A stretch of DNA of 64,000 bases from Tumebacillus amylolyticus (GCF_016722965.1 NZ_JAEQNB010000004.1:62001-126000); one strand, 5' to 3'; counted from the first letter of the stretch, positions 41,494 to 50,993 are shown. A program made the numbers and translations. Notes: generated by a model not told the origin, from the letters alone.

Positions 41494-42600
41494 ATGTTCG
41501 CCATGACCGATGTACAGTACATGCAGATGGCGTTGGACCTCGCAGCTCAGGCGAAAGGGCAAACCAATCCGAATCCGCTGGTCGGCGCCGTACTCGTCAA
41601 GGACGGTCGTATCGTCGGTTTCGGTGCCCATCTGAAAGCGGGCGAGCCGCACGCAGAAGTACACGCGTTTCGAATGGCGGGCGAGCATGCGGAGGGCGCT
41701 ACGTTGTACGTGACGCTGGAACCCTGCAGCCATCACGGCAAGACGCCGCCCTGTGCAGATCTTGTGATCTCGTCCAAAGTCAAAAAAGTCGTCGTCGCGA
41801 TGACCGACCCGAATCCGCTGGTTGCCGGAAACGGGATCAACCGAATTCGTGCGCATGGGATCGAAGTGGAAGTCGGCGTGTTGGAATCGCAGGCGGTGGC
41901 GCTCAACGAGCGCTTTTTGCACAACATGCGCACGTCGAGACCGTTTGTCGTGATCAAAACCGCGATGACACTCGATGGCAAAATTGCGGCGCATACGGGC
42001 GACTCCCGCTGGATCACCGGCCCGGACGCTCGCGTCGCCGTGCATCAACTGCGAAACGAAGTCGACGGCATCCTCGTCGGGATCGGCACCGTCCGTGCAG
42101 ACGATCCTGAATTGACGACTCGAATGCCTGAGGGCGGAGGCAAGCATCCGACTCGGATCATCCTCGACTCCTCGTTGCAAATCGAGGAGACGGCGAAAGT
42201 TCTGGACACAAGCATCGCTCCGACTTGGATCATCACGTCCGGGGGAGCGGATGCGGAAAAAAGTGCCCGCCTGCGTGCGCGCGGCGTGCAGATTTTGAAG
42301 TCTGCGCCGCACGATGTCGCCGCCGTGCTCGACCTGTTGTACGCAAACGGCATCACCCACTTGCTCGTCGAGGGCGGGGCGACGGTCAACGGCGCTTTTT
42401 TGCAAGCGGGGTTGATCGACAAAGTAATGGCCTTCATCGCGCCCAAGCTCATCGGAGGCGCAGGAGCGCCGACGCCGTATGCCGGAGCAGGTTTTGAAAA
42501 AATGTCGCAGGCCGTCACCCTGCGCGACATTTCCGTAACTACATATGGTGACGACATTTGTATCACCGGCTACCCGGTGTATGAAGGGGAGCAGCAGTAG
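41494..42600 (+). CDS. ribD: Bifunctional riboflavin deaminase/reductase RibD
   Basis: The 368-residue protein has an N-terminal cytidine-deaminase-like domain with zinc ligands His53 (PHAEVHA), Cys78 (EPCSHHGKTPPC) and Cys87. A C-terminal reductase domain (about 150-365, LVEGGATVNGAF) follows. It deaminates the pyrimidine and reduces the ribose of the GTP-derived precursor. AAGGGATGG is close to the ATG at 41494; the Met three codons later is possible. First gene of ribD-ribE-ribBA-ribH. Confidence 0.96.
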   Translation: MFAMTDVQYMQMALDLAAQAKGQTNPNPLVGAVLVKDGRIVGFGAHLKAGEPHAEVHAFRMAGEHAEGATLYVTLEPCSHHGKTPPCADLVISSKVKKVVVAMTDPNPLVAGNGINRIRAHGIEVEVGVLESQAVALNERFLHNMRTSRPFVVIKTAMTLDGKIAAHTGDSRWITGPDARVAVHQLRNEVDGILVGIGTVRADDPELTTRMPEGGGKHPTRIILDSSLQIEETAKVLDTSIAPTWIITSGGADAEKSARLRARGVQILKSAPHDVAAVLDLLYANGITHLLVEGGATVNGAFLQAGLIDKVMAFIAPKLIGGAGAPTPYAGAGFEKMSQAVTLRDISVTTYGDDICITGYPVYEGEQQ

Positions 42601-43263
42601 ATGTTCACTGGACTCGTTGAAGAGGTCGGGACGGTTGCGGAGATTCGCCCGTCCGGTCATGCGATTCATCTGAAAATCAAGTCTACGAAAGTTCTTGACG
42701 GCGTCGCGCTCGGCGACTCCATCGCAGTCAACGGCATCTGCCTGACCGTCACGGCGTTTGACAAGTCTTCGTTTACCGTCGATGTCGTGCCGGAGACGAT
42801 GCGCCGGACCACGCTGCATGAACTGTCTGCCAACTCGCCGGTCAACTTGGAGCGGGCAATGCAGATGGGGGGTCGTTTTGGCGGGCACATCGTGTCGGGG
42901 CATATCGACGGCGTCGGACGGTTGGTCTCTCTCCAGGAAGAGGACATCGCCAAAGTCGTTCGTTTCTCGGCACCGCCGAACGTCTTGCGCTACGTCGTCG
43001 AGAAAGGTTCGATCACCATCGACGGCGTTTCGCTGACCGTCATGGACGTGGACAGCGAGTCATTTCGCATCTCGGTCATCCCGCATACGTGGATGATTAC
43101 CGTCTTGCGGCATCGTCGGGTCGGGTCGACCGTCAATTTGGAAGTCGACATCATCGGCAAATACGTCGAGCGGCTGTTGGGGCCGCATCTGCCGGGAGCC
43201 AATTCCCAGAGCGAGAGTACCCGCCTGAGCCTTGACTTCCTGCGCAACAATGGATTCGCGTGA
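42601..43263 (+). CDS. ribE: Riboflavin synthase alpha subunit
   Basis: The 220-residue protein has the two lumazine-binding repeats, beginning [10 protein letters not shown] and [12 protein letters not shown], with ICLTV and SLTVMDV repeated at the same places. It dismutates two 6,7-dimethyl-8-ribityllumazine molecules to riboflavin. The ATG follows the ribD stop directly. Confidence 0.96.
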   Translation: MFTGLVEEVGTVAEIRPSGHAIHLKIKSTKVLDGVALGDSIAVNGICLTVTAFDKSSFTVDVVPETMRRTTLHELSANSPVNLERAMQMGGRFGGHIVSGHIDGVGRLVSLQEEDIAKVVRFSAPPNVLRYVVEKGSITIDGVSLTVMDVDSESFRISVIPHTWMITVLRHRRVGSTVNLEVDIIGKYVERLLGPHLPGANSQSESTRLSLDFLRNNGFA

Positions 43264-43276
43264 GGGGGAAATTCCC

Positions 43277-44365
43277 ATGTTTCACACCATCGAAGAAGCG
43301 GTAGAAGACCTCAAGGCCGGCAAAGTCGTCATCGTCGTGGATGACGAAGATCGTGAGAACGAAGGCGACTTCATCGCGCTCGCCGACCGCACCACAGCGC
43401 AGACGATCAATTTCATGATCACACACGGCCGCGGACTCGTCTGCGTGCCGATTACGGAAGACCGTGCGGCGCAACTCGAGTTGCGTCCGATGGTTCATGT
43501 GAACACCGACCAGCACGGTACGGCGTTCACCGTCTCCGTCGATGCCAAGCATAGCACGACCACCGGCATCTCGGCACACGAGCGCTCGGCGACGGTGGCG
43601 GCGCTGATCGACGAAAATGTCGGCGGCAAAGACTTCAAGAAACCGGGCCACATCTTCCCGCTCATCGCCAAAAACGGCGGCGTGCTTCGCCGCCCCGGTC
43701 ACACCGAAGCGGCGGTCGACTTGGCTCGACTGGCAGGCAGCTATCCGGCGGGTGTGATCTGCGAAGTGTTGAAAGCGGACGGCACGATGGCCCGCGTACC
43801 GGACCTCGCGTTGATCGCACAGGAATTCGATCTGAAGATGATCACCATCGCGGAGTTGATCGCGTACCGCAAGGACCGTGAGAAATTGGTCGAGCGCTCG
43901 GCGTCGACGAAGGTGGAAACCGACTCCGGCACGTTCGACCTGCATGTCTACACCAACTTGTTGGATGGACAAGAGCATCTCGCGTTCGTCAAGGGCGACA
44001 TCGACTCCCAAGCACCGACCTTGGTGCGCGTGCGCAAGGAATGCCCGATGGGGGATATCTTCGGTTCGCATGCCTGCCAGTGCGGGACGCAATTACAAGC
44101 TGCGATGCGTGCGATTGAAGAGAACGGCAGCGGTGTGCTCCTGCACATCCGCAACACGTCGCAAGAGCGCAGTCTGGCGGCGAAAATCAAAGGGCAGGAC
44201 ATGGCAGATGCGCAAGACTACGGCATCGGCGCGCAAATTCTGCGCGACCTCGGCGTCAGCAAGATGCGCCTGCTCAGCAACAACCCTCGCAAATTTGCGG
44301 GGCTCTTGGGATACGGGCTCGAAATCGTCGAAACTGTACCGCTCAAGAAGCTCATTCAACTGTAA
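43277..44365 (+). CDS. ribBA: RibBA: DHBP synthase with a shortened GTP cyclohydrolase II domain
   Basis: The 362-residue protein is shorter than the usual near-400. The N-terminal 3,4-dihydroxy-2-butanone-4-phosphate synthase domain (1-200) is intact ([35 protein letters not shown]). The C-terminal GTP cyclohydrolase II-like domain keeps the three zinc cysteines ([17 protein letters not shown]). Between LLH and DYGIGAQ it is about 17 residues short and has lost the RQEGRGIGL and AY...DTVEAN segments; where the catalytic Arg of RibA is expected there is Gln (DAQDYG). The C-terminal tail is also short. The start at 43277 has GAGGGGG. The synthase half should work; the cyclohydrolase half may not. 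Confidence 0.93.
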   Translation: MFHTIEEAVEDLKAGKVVIVVDDEDRENEGDFIALADRTTAQTINFMITHGRGLVCVPITEDRAAQLELRPMVHVNTDQHGTAFTVSVDAKHSTTTGISAHERSATVAALIDENVGGKDFKKPGHIFPLIAKNGGVLRRPGHTEAAVDLARLAGSYPAGVICEVLKADGTMARVPDLALIAQEFDLKMITIAELIAYRKDREKLVERSASTKVETDSGTFDLHVYTNLLDGQEHLAFVKGDIDSQAPTLVRVRKECPMGDIFGSHACQCGTQLQAAMRAIEENGSGVLLHIRNTSQERSLAAKIKGQDMADAQDYGIGAQILRDLGVSKMRLLSNNPRKFAGLLGYGLEIVETVPLKKLIQL

Positions 44366-44388
44366 TCACGAAGGGAGAACAACTTACA

Positions 44389-44853
44389 ATGGCGAATTTC
44401 CTCGAAGGCAATCTGATTGGCACCGGCCTGCGCGTAGGCGTGGTCGTCGGTCGATTCAATGAATTTATCGGAAGCAAACTGCTCGGCGGTGCTCTTGACG
44501 CATTCAAGCGTCACGGGGTAGACGAAGATGCGGTGGATGTCGCGTGGGTACCCGGCGCATTTGAAATCCCGTTGATCGCACAAAAAATGTCCGCTTCCGG
44601 CAAGTACGACGCCGTCATCACTCTCGGCGCCGTCATCCGCGGGTCCACTCCGCACTTTGACTACGTCTGCAACGAAGCGGCCAAGGGCGTTTCCAAAGTC
44701 GCTCTTGACACCGGCGTACCGACGATCTTCGGCGTCCTGACCGTTGATTCGATCGAACAAGCCATCGAGCGTGCCGGCACCAAAGCGGGCAACAAAGGCT
44801 GGGAAGCTGCCGTCACCGCCATCGAGATGGCAAACCTCGGGAAACTGTTTTAA
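44389..44853 (+). CDS. ribH: 6,7-dimethyl-8-ribityllumazine synthase
   Basis: The 154-residue protein has the lumazine synthase motifs [42 protein letters not shown] and [12 protein letters not shown]. It condenses the products of RibD and RibB and forms icosahedral shells in relatives. AAGGGAG precedes the ATG. Last gene of the riboflavin operon. Confidence 0.96.
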   Translation: MANFLEGNLIGTGLRVGVVVGRFNEFIGSKLLGGALDAFKRHGVDEDAVDVAWVPGAFEIPLIAQKMSASGKYDAVITLGAVIRGSTPHFDYVCNEAAKGVSKVALDTGVPTIFGVLTVDSIEQAIERAGTKAGNKGWEAAVTAIEMANLGKLF

Positions 44854-44860
44854 TAAGAAA

Positions 44861-44900
44861 GAAGCCGTGCTCTCCTCATGAGGAGCACGGCTTTTTTTTG
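44861..44900 (+). terminator. Terminator of the riboflavin operon
   Basis: AAGCCGTGCTC pairs with GAGCACGGCTT, followed by T8. Confidence 0.92.
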
Positions 44901-45019
44901 TGACTTCCAGTACAATCGCATATGGTAAATATACTAACCCACCTGTATACTGAGGGTAGTTCATCAAAATAGGGCACTCTACAGAGTGCGAACGTACCAG
45001 AAAGGGGATCTTCACTGGC

Positions 45020-46498
45020 ATGCCAAACCAAACGAATCGCAAAGCGGTGTTGATCGCCGTGTTGCTTGCGAACTTCCTGTCAGCGATCGACGTGTCGATT
45101 GTGGGGACTGCGATGCCGACGATTATCGGGACGCTCGGGGGCTTGCCGATCATGTCGTGGGTGTTCTCGGCGTTCTTGCTCGCTTCAACCGTCACCGTGC
45201 CGATCTACGGCAAGCTCTCCGATCTCTTCGGGCGCAAGATCATCTTCATGCTCGGTGCGGCGTTCATCATCTTGGGCTCCGTTCTCTGCGCGATGGCAGG
45301 TTCCATGGAGCAGTTGATCATCTTCCGCGTTGTCCAAGGTCTCGGTGCCGGGGGCATCATGGCGGTGGCGACGACGATCATCGGCGACATCTTCACCGTG
45401 GAGGAGCGAGGCAAGTTCCAAGGGCTGCTCTCCAGCGTCTGGGGCATCTCCGCCATCATTGGGCCTTTGCTCGGCGGTCTGATCATCAAGTTTCTCTCGT
45501 GGGAGTGGGTCTTCTACATAAACGTCCCGTTCGGGATCATCGCGATGATCGTGCTGTTCGTCGCCCTCCACGAGAACATCGAGCGCAAAACACACAAAAT
45601 CGACTATATCGGCTCGTTCACGCTGGCCGTCTCGATGACCACGTTGTTGCTGGCGCTTCTGAGCGGGGGGTCGCAGTATCCGTGGATGTCGATGCAGATC
45701 ATGGGTCTGTTCGCGTTGGCTGTTGTATTTTTCATCTGGTTCTTCCTGAATGAACGTCGAGTTTCGGAGCCGATGATTTCCTTTGACCTCTATCGCAATC
45801 CGACCATCGCCGTCTCCGCCGCTGCGAACTTCCTGTCAGGCGCTGTGCTGATGGGGCTGAATTCGTACATTCCGTCCTACATCCAAGGGGTACTCGGAGA
45901 AAGCCCGACGATGGCAGGAATGGTGTTGATGCCGCTGTCGATCGGCTGGCCGCTGGCGTCGTTTATCGGCGGCAACCGCCTGATCAAATGGGGGTTCCGC
46001 AACACATCGATTACAGGACTTGCTTTCATCGCGGTCGGTTCGGTGCTGATCAGTTTCACCACCGAGGCGATGGGCACTTGGTATCCGATGGTCACGCTGT
46101 TTATCATCGGATTTGGCATGGGGTTGTCGACGATGTCGTTTACTGTCGCGACGCAGTCGGCCGTCACGTGGAACCAACGGGGCATTGCGACCGCCTCTCT
46201 CCAATTCGTGCGGTCGCTTGGGTCGGGTGTCGGGGTGGCGATCATGGGGGCGCTCATGAACGCCAAGATTCTCAACGACCTCTCGCAAAAAGGCATTCCG
46301 AACCCGCTCGATGCTTCCAACGCGTTGCTCGATGAGAGCCGCAGACCGCACCTGCCTCCGGAGTTGTTGAATTCCTTGAAGGATGCGTTCGGCAGCGGGT
46401 TGCACTACACGTTCATCCTCACCGCCGTGTTCGGCGTACTTGGATTTGTGATCACCTTGAGCTTCCCCAAGAATCAACAAAAACCTAACATTTCCTAG
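45020..46498 (+). CDS. DHA2-family MFS drug/metabolite exporter (14 TM)
   Basis: The 492-residue protein has 14 predicted membrane segments. DHA2 motifs include LDxT-like AIDVSIVGTAMPTI at the first helix, GKLSDLFGRK (motif A) near 65, and GLGAGGIM..ATTIIGDIF (motif C region). These proton-driven pumps export drugs or metabolites. AAAGGGGAT lies about 10 nt before the ATG. It precedes the biosynthetic operon on the same strand but a terminator separates them, so a role in exporting the cluster product is only possible. Confidence 0.88.
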   Translation: MPNQTNRKAVLIAVLLANFLSAIDVSIVGTAMPTIIGTLGGLPIMSWVFSAFLLASTVTVPIYGKLSDLFGRKIIFMLGAAFIILGSVLCAMAGSMEQLIIFRVVQGLGAGGIMAVATTIIGDIFTVEERGKFQGLLSSVWGISAIIGPLLGGLIIKFLSWEWVFYINVPFGIIAMIVLFVALHENIERKTHKIDYIGSFTLAVSMTTLLLALLSGGSQYPWMSMQIMGLFALAVVFFIWFFLNERRVSEPMISFDLYRNPTIAVSAAANFLSGAVLMGLNSYIPSYIQGVLGESPTMAGMVLMPLSIGWPLASFIGGNRLIKWGFRNTSITGLAFIAVGSVLISFTTEAMGTWYPMVTLFIIGFGMGLSTMSFTVATQSAVTWNQRGIATASLQFVRSLGSGVGVAIMGALMNAKILNDLSQKGIPNPLDASNALLDESRRPHLPPELLNSLKDAFGSGLHYTFILTAVFGVLGFVITLSFPKNQQKPNIS

Positions 46499-46503
46499 TC
46501 GAA

Positions 46504-46541
46504 AAGGACCATGCCATCGGGGCAGGGTCCTTTTTTTTGTG
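46504..46541 (+). terminator. Terminator between the MFS gene and the biosynthetic operon
   Basis: AAAAGGACCaTGCC pairs with GGCAgGGTCCTTTT, followed by a T8 tract. Confidence 0.9.
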
Positions 46542-46562
46542 GGGCAAAAGTCTCGCTTTTCG

Positions 46563-46582
46563 TATATTCGTATTTGAATACC
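46563..46582. promoter_or_regulatory. Palindromic box upstream of the biosynthetic operon
   Basis: TATATTCGTATTTGAATACC contains the inverted repeat TATTC-N6-GAATA. It matches the box at 56207-56226 upstream of the PlcR-like receptor at 17 of 20 positions. It lies about 140 bp before the KAS III start codon. A partial copy of the receptor-side box (ATTCGAAAAT) occurs at 46646-46655. TATAGT at 46676 may be the -10. Confidence 0.6.
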
Positions 46583-46723
46583 ACTTTTAGGAATCGGCGC
46601 AGAAATCGACTGTCATTCGACGGCGGTTTGACAAGAAACGCTCTAATTCGAAAATCACTGTATTTTAAGCGATGATATAGTAAACGTAACCCAAAAACAT
46701 GACAACAAAAGAGGTGAATCAAC

Positions 46724-47716
46724 ATGGGAGTTATTCTAACAGCTCTCGGACGTTACCTTCCCGAGAAGATCATGACGAACCGAGATCTCGAACAAATCGT
46801 CGACACGTCCGATGAATGGATTCGCTCGCGCACCGGCATCCAGGAGCGTCGCATTGCGGCACCTGAGGAAAGCACGTCGGTCCTGGCGATCAAAGCAGCG
46901 CAAGAGACGATTCGCAAACGCGGCATCGACCCGGCGGAAATCGATCTGGTTCTGGTCGCGACGATGATGGCGGACAGCCCGTTCCCGTCGACCGCTTGCA
47001 AAGTTCAACATGCGATCGGTGCAACCAACGCGGCGGCCTTCGATCTGGCAGCTGCTTGCTCCGGATTCGTTTACACCTTGGAAACGGCGGCGCAGTTCAT
47101 CAAAGCAGGCACGATGAAAAACGCGCTCGTCATCGGCTCCGAAGTCTACTCGCGCTTCCTCGATTGGGAAGACCGCGCAACCTGTGTCCTGTTCGGTGAC
47201 GGAGCTGCGGCTGCATTCCTCGAAGCGGACACCGTCGATCACTTCCTTGGCAGTGTACTTCGTTCGGACGGATCGGGCGAAACTCTGCTTCATATGCCGG
47301 GCGGCGGCACCGCAATGCCGGCCTCGCCCGAAACCATCGAGAACCGCCAGCACTTTTTGAAAATGAAAGGCTTGGAGTTGTTCCAGCAAGTCGTACCGAT
47401 GGTCTGCGATGCACTCCTCGACACGACGGAGAAAGCGGGTGTGGATCTCAGCGACGTGGCCCTGATCGTGCCGCATCAAGCGAACGTCCACATCATCGAA
47501 GCGGTCTCGGATGCACTGGGCATCCCGATGGACAAGTTCATGATCAATATCGAAAAATACGGCAACACCTCTGCCGCATCGGTACCGTTGGCGCTGATCG
47601 ATGCTTCCGAGCAAAACCGTCTGCAACCGGGCGACCTGGTCCTGATGGTCGGGTTCGGCGCAGGTTTGACCGTTGCTGCCTCTCTGATTCGCTGGTCTCC
47701 CGCGTTCGTCGCGTGA
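46724..47716 (+). CDS. Beta-ketoacyl-ACP synthase III-type enzyme (FabH-like), first gene of the biosynthetic operon
   Basis: The 330-residue protein has the full KAS III triad: Cys112 (AAACSGF), His in VPHQANVHI (about 248) and Asn in KYGNTSAAS (about 278). The opening LPEKIMTNRDLE and DEWIRSRTGIQERR are typical. It condenses an acyl-CoA or similar starter with malonyl-ACP. The gene heads a twelve-gene set with its own ACP, phosphopantetheinyl transferase and malonyltransferase, so it probably serves a dedicated pathway and not general fatty acid synthesis. AGAGGTG precedes the ATG. Its stop overlaps the next start (GTGA). Confidence 0.9.
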   Translation: MGVILTALGRYLPEKIMTNRDLEQIVDTSDEWIRSRTGIQERRIAAPEESTSVLAIKAAQETIRKRGIDPAEIDLVLVATMMADSPFPSTACKVQHAIGATNAAAFDLAAACSGFVYTLETAAQFIKAGTMKNALVIGSEVYSRFLDWEDRATCVLFGDGAAAAFLEADTVDHFLGSVLRSDGSGETLLHMPGGGTAMPASPETIENRQHFLKMKGLELFQQVVPMVCDALLDTTEKAGVDLSDVALIVPHQANVHIIEAVSDALGIPMDKFMINIEKYGNTSAASVPLALIDASEQNRLQPGDLVLMVGFGAGLTVAASLIRWSPAFVA

Positions 47717-48072
47717 AGATCGGAATCGACATCACCCACCTCGATGACTTTGAGCAGTTTGACGAAGCCTCGGTTGATCTGGTGTTCACCCGGGCGGAAT
47801 GGGCGGACGTCGACGGCGATCCGAACCATCTCGCCCGCAAGGCGGGTCGATTCGCGGCGAAGGAAGCTGTTCTGAAAGTTCTCGGGTGCGGGCTGGGGGA
47901 TATCTCCCTCGTAGACATTGAAATTCTCAGCGCTGAAAACGGTGAGCCTCGTGTCCGACTCAGCGGTCGAGCCTTGGAATGGTTTCAAACCCTTTCCCTC
48001 GACCAACTAGAATTGTCAATTTCGCATCATCGAGAGTACGCGGTGGCGGTTGCCGTTGCCACCCCGAAATGA
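47713..48072 (+). CDS. Holo-ACP synthase-like phosphopantetheinyl transferase
   Basis: The 119-residue protein has AcpS motifs: GIDITHLDDF at the start, with the Mg-binding Asp, and AGRFAAKEAVLKVLG in the middle. It would attach the 4'-phosphopantetheine arm from CoA to the ACP encoded two genes later. The GTG start overlaps the KAS III stop codon. It is probably a pathway-specific paralogue, since every genome also has a housekeeping acpS. Confidence 0.88.
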   Translation: MKIGIDITHLDDFEQFDEASVDLVFTRAEWADVDGDPNHLARKAGRFAAKEAVLKVLGCGLGDISLVDIEILSAENGEPRVRLSGRALEWFQTLSLDQLELSISHHREYAVAVAVATPK

Positions 48073-48086
48073 AAGGAGTGAGTTCC

Positions 48087-48893
48087 ATGCCGAAAAGACT
48101 CGAAGGAATCGTCTTTGAAAACTCCCGCGGTCAAGAACTGGTCGGGGTCATGCATCATGGACAGGGCGAAGGCCCGCACCCGTGCCTGATCGTCTGCCAC
48201 GGATTTGCAGGAACCAAAGTTGGAGGAAGCCGCCGCTTTGTCGAGTTTGGCCGCTACGCAGCGGAGCGCAACGTGTCGATTTTCCGCTTTGACTTCGCCG
48301 GTTCCGGTGACAGCGAGGGCGACCTGATCGATCTGACCTTGGATCGTGAGTTGGATGACCTCGAAGCTGCCGTCCGCGCCATCTCCGCTCTTCCGAGCGT
48401 CGATTCCTCCCGCGTCGGAGTCGTTGGACACTGCATGGGCGCTGTAACAGCCCTTCGTGCCGCGTCCCGCAACCCGGAAATCTGGCGCACGATCGCGTGG
48501 GCGCCGTTCACCGATCTGTCGGACACGATGCGCCGCCTGATCGGGGAAGATGCGATGAGCGTGTTGGAAGAGGGCGACGAAGCGGATTTCCTCTACCAAG
48601 ACCAACTGTTCACCGCAGGTCCGAAGATCTTGGATTACGCGACCGACCTCGACATGGTCCAAGAAGTTTCCCGCATCACGCATCCGCTCTTGATCATCCA
48701 CGGCACCGAGGACGCAACCGTACCGCTGTCCGCTGTGGAAGAGTTGATGACAAAAATCGCAGATACCCCGGGCCTCAAACGTCTGGACGTGATCGAAGGC
48801 GGACACCACTCCTTCCCGTATCACCAACAGGAACTGTTTGAACTCACCCTCAACTTTGTGCAAGAAAAAATTGCTGCCGGAATGGAGAGATAA
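48087..48893 (+). CDS. Alpha/beta hydrolase with Cys in the nucleophile elbow
   Basis: The 268-residue protein has the alpha/beta hydrolase fold with HGFAGTK oxyanion-hole region, a nucleophile elbow VGHCMGA (Cys116 where Ser is usual), an acid in HGTEDATVP and a His in EGGHHSF. Cys nucleophiles occur in dienelactone hydrolases and a few polyketide-related hydrolases. Next to an ACP it could release or cyclise the acyl chain, but it might also act on a free ester or lactone. AAAGGAGTG precedes the ATG at 48087; the longer upstream frame has no site. Confidence 0.87.
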   Translation: MPKRLEGIVFENSRGQELVGVMHHGQGEGPHPCLIVCHGFAGTKVGGSRRFVEFGRYAAERNVSIFRFDFAGSGDSEGDLIDLTLDRELDDLEAAVRAISALPSVDSSRVGVVGHCMGAVTALRAASRNPEIWRTIAWAPFTDLSDTMRRLIGEDAMSVLEEGDEADFLYQDQLFTAGPKILDYATDLDMVQEVSRITHPLLIIHGTEDATVPLSAVEELMTKIADTPGLKRLDVIEGGHHSFPYHQQELFELTLNFVQEKIAAGMER

Positions 48894-48895
48894 CG

Positions 48896-49129
48896 ATGCC
48901 TGATTTCGATACGTTTGCTGCGGCTGTTGCCGAGCGCTTGAACCTCGATGCTGAAAAAATCCAACCGCAAGCCCTGTGGGTGGGCGATGTCGGTGTAAGT
49001 TCCGTTGACATCGTAAAAGTCGTCATGCTCATCCGCCAAAAGTTTGGGGTCAAAATTCCGACCACCGCAGCGGGCAAGATCAAAACCGTTGATGACGCGT
49101 ACCAACTGCTGCAAGGGGCGTCCGCATGA
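48896..49129 (+). CDS. Acyl carrier protein of the biosynthetic operon
   Basis: The 77-residue acidic helical protein has the ACP pattern, with the attachment site in DVGVSSVDIVKV; Ser36 aligns with the Ser of the usual DSLD motif, and the preceding Asp is replaced by Ser. The C-terminal IKTVDDAYQLL fits ACP helix 4. It starts 3 nt after the hydrolase stop, and its end overlaps the HAD gene by four bases, so it is translationally coupled on both sides. Confidence 0.88.
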   Translation: MPDFDTFAAAVAERLNLDAEKIQPQALWVGDVGVSSVDIVKVVMLIRQKFGVKIPTTAAGKIKTVDDAYQLLQGASA

Positions 49130-50007
49130 GTCAGGTGATCACAGTCGAACAGTCGCGGCTGGTCGAACAGATCCAAGCTCTGCCGGAGCAGACGTACAAA
49201 CTGGTTGCGTTCGACATGGACGGGACGTTGCTCAACGCAGAGCATGCCCTCTCCGAGCGCACCATCAAAGCTGTACAGGCGGCGGCGGAGCAAGGCTTGC
49301 ATGTTCTGCTGGCAACAGGTCGGATGGCGAGTGCCGTTCGCACGCATCTGGACCTGTTGAAAACACCCGGCCTCGTCGTTTCCCACAACGGGGCGGTCGT
49401 CAAAGACCTGCACACCCAAGAGATCTGGCACAGCCAGTCCATCGCGCAAAACGTGGTGGATCACGTGTTGACCTTGGTTGAAAAAGTGGAGGTCACCGCG
49501 TTGCACTTCAACTATGACGAAGAGATTCTGCTCGTTCACCCGAACCCGCACAGCGATGATTTCGCTCGCGACCTCGGCGTCGAGCTGACATATGTCACGT
49601 CGCTTCGGGAGCGCAACGAAGGTCCGACCAGTATCTTGTTCATGGATCGCAAGTCGGTCTGTGACGAACTGCTCGCAAGTCTCCAAGAGGCTTGCCCGGA
49701 TGGGTTCGATTACGTCTTGATCCCTTGGAACGAAGAGCGTTGGCAGTTCCAACTCTTGCCGACGCAGACCTCGAAGGGTCACGGCGTACTGCGTGTCGCA
49801 GAAAAACTCGGCATCTCGCCCGCTGAGATCATCTCGTTCGGGGATTCCTACAACGATTTGGAAATGATCTCGGAGACCGGTCTTGGGATCGCGATGGGCA
49901 ACGCGGTCCCTGAATTAAAGCATGTGGCACGCTTGATCACGCTGTCCCACGAACAGGACGGTGTGGCGGTCGCTCTGGAAGCGTTGCTGGAGAGGGGACG
50001 CCGATGA
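49126..50007 (+). CDS. Cof-type HAD-superfamily hydrolase
   Basis: The 293-residue protein has HAD motif I FDMDGTLL (about 29-36), motif II (LLATGR), a Cof-type cap domain, a Lys in motif III and motif IV GDSYNDLEM. Such enzymes are mostly sugar- or cofactor-phosphate phosphatases. The gene overlaps both neighbours by four bases, so it is an integral part of the operon. It may dephosphorylate a pathway intermediate. Confidence 0.9.
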   Translation: MSQVITVEQSRLVEQIQALPEQTYKLVAFDMDGTLLNAEHALSERTIKAVQAAAEQGLHVLLATGRMASAVRTHLDLLKTPGLVVSHNGAVVKDLHTQEIWHSQSIAQNVVDHVLTLVEKVEVTALHFNYDEEILLVHPNPHSDDFARDLGVELTYVTSLRERNEGPTSILFMDRKSVCDELLASLQEACPDGFDYVLIPWNEERWQFQLLPTQTSKGHGVLRVAEKLGISPAEIISFGDSYNDLEMISETGLGIAMGNAVPELKHVARLITLSHEQDGVAVALEALLERGRR

Positions 50008-50993
50008 CGGCCCTCCGTTATGTCGTGATGTTCCCCGGTCAAGGCTCTCAGTACGTCGGAATGGGGCAGGAGATTGCTGATCATTCTCCCGCCGCCGACC
50101 ATCTGTACGAAGTCGCCGAGAAATTCAGCGGCATGCCGATTCGCTCCATTTCCTCCGAAGGGCCGGAAGATCTGCTACAAGAGACCGCCAACACGCAACC
50201 GTGTCTGCTGGTCGCCTCGATTGCATGTTTCGAAGCGTTGCGCGAGGAGTTCCCCACGCCGCCGACGTACGTCCTCGGACACAGTGCCGGTGAGTTTGCC
50301 GCACTCGTGGCTGCAGGAGCACTCTCCTTTGAAGATGCCGTGCTGCTCATCCAGAAGCGCGGGCAATTGATGGGGGAGATGGCCAACGGCGGAATGGCCG
50401 CTCTGAAAAACGTAACGCTTGAAACGGCGCAACGCATTTGCAAGGAAGCAGTGGTTCCCGGTGGCGCTCTCGTCACTGCGAACCTCAACTCACCGAATCA
50501 GATCGTCATCTCCGGTGACGAGGATTCGATAGAAGAAGCGGTGATGTATTGTCTCGAACGAGATATCGAAGTTGTGCCGCTGGCCGTCTCGGGTGCGTTT
50601 CACTCCCCGCTGATGCAGCCGGCCGCCGAGGAGTTCGCCGAAAACCTGTCCCGTGCGACCTTCTCGTCGACTACAATTCCGGTTATCTCCAACGTGACGG
50701 CAGAACCGACCACCGATGGAGACGCTTGGCCGGAGTTGCTCGCCAAGCAGATGGTCTCCCCGGTGCTGTTTGAACCGTCCATTCGTGGGCTTGGTGAGGC
50801 TGGCATCACCACGTTTGTTGAAGTGGGCCCCAAAAATGTGTTATCCCGTCTGATCCGTCGCATTCTGCCGGAAGCACAAACCCTGCATGTGCAAGACCTT
50901 GCAAGCCTGCACGAAACGGTCGCTCGTTTGCAAGCCCTGGCTGAAAGCAGCAAAACCCGAGAGGAGATTTCCAATGCCATTTCTTTCCGTTGA
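50004..50993 (+). CDS. Malonyl-CoA:ACP transacylase (FabD-like)
   Basis: The 329-residue protein has FPGQGSQYVGMG at the start, the catalytic Ser94 in LGHSAGEFAA, and the partner His in SGAFHSPLM (about 205). It would load malonyl units onto the operon ACP for the KAS III enzyme. It overlaps the HAD gene by 4 nt and the tautomerase gene by 20 nt. As a second FabD in the genome it is probably pathway-specific. Confidence 0.9.
   Translation: MTALRYVVMFPGQGSQYVGMGQEIADHSPAADHLYEVAEKFSGMPIRSISSEGPEDLLQETANTQPCLLVASIACFEALREEFPTPPTYVLGHSAGEFAALVAAGALSFEDAVLLIQKRGQLMGEMANGGMAALKNVTLETAQRICKEAVVPGGALVTANLNSPNQIVISGDEDSIEEAVMYCLERDIEVVPLAVSGAFHSPLMQPAAEEFAENLSRATFSSTTIPVISNVTAEPTTDGDAWPELLAKQMVSPVLFEPSIRGLGEAGITTFVEVGPKNVLSRLIRRILPEAQTLHVQDLASLHETVARLQALAESSKTREEISNAISFR

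Noticed and set aside
45020-46498. MFS exporter as first gene of the biosynthetic operon
   Set aside because: A strong terminator and a separate promoter region with the palindromic box lie between it and the KAS III gene; a functional link remains possible but not a shared operon.
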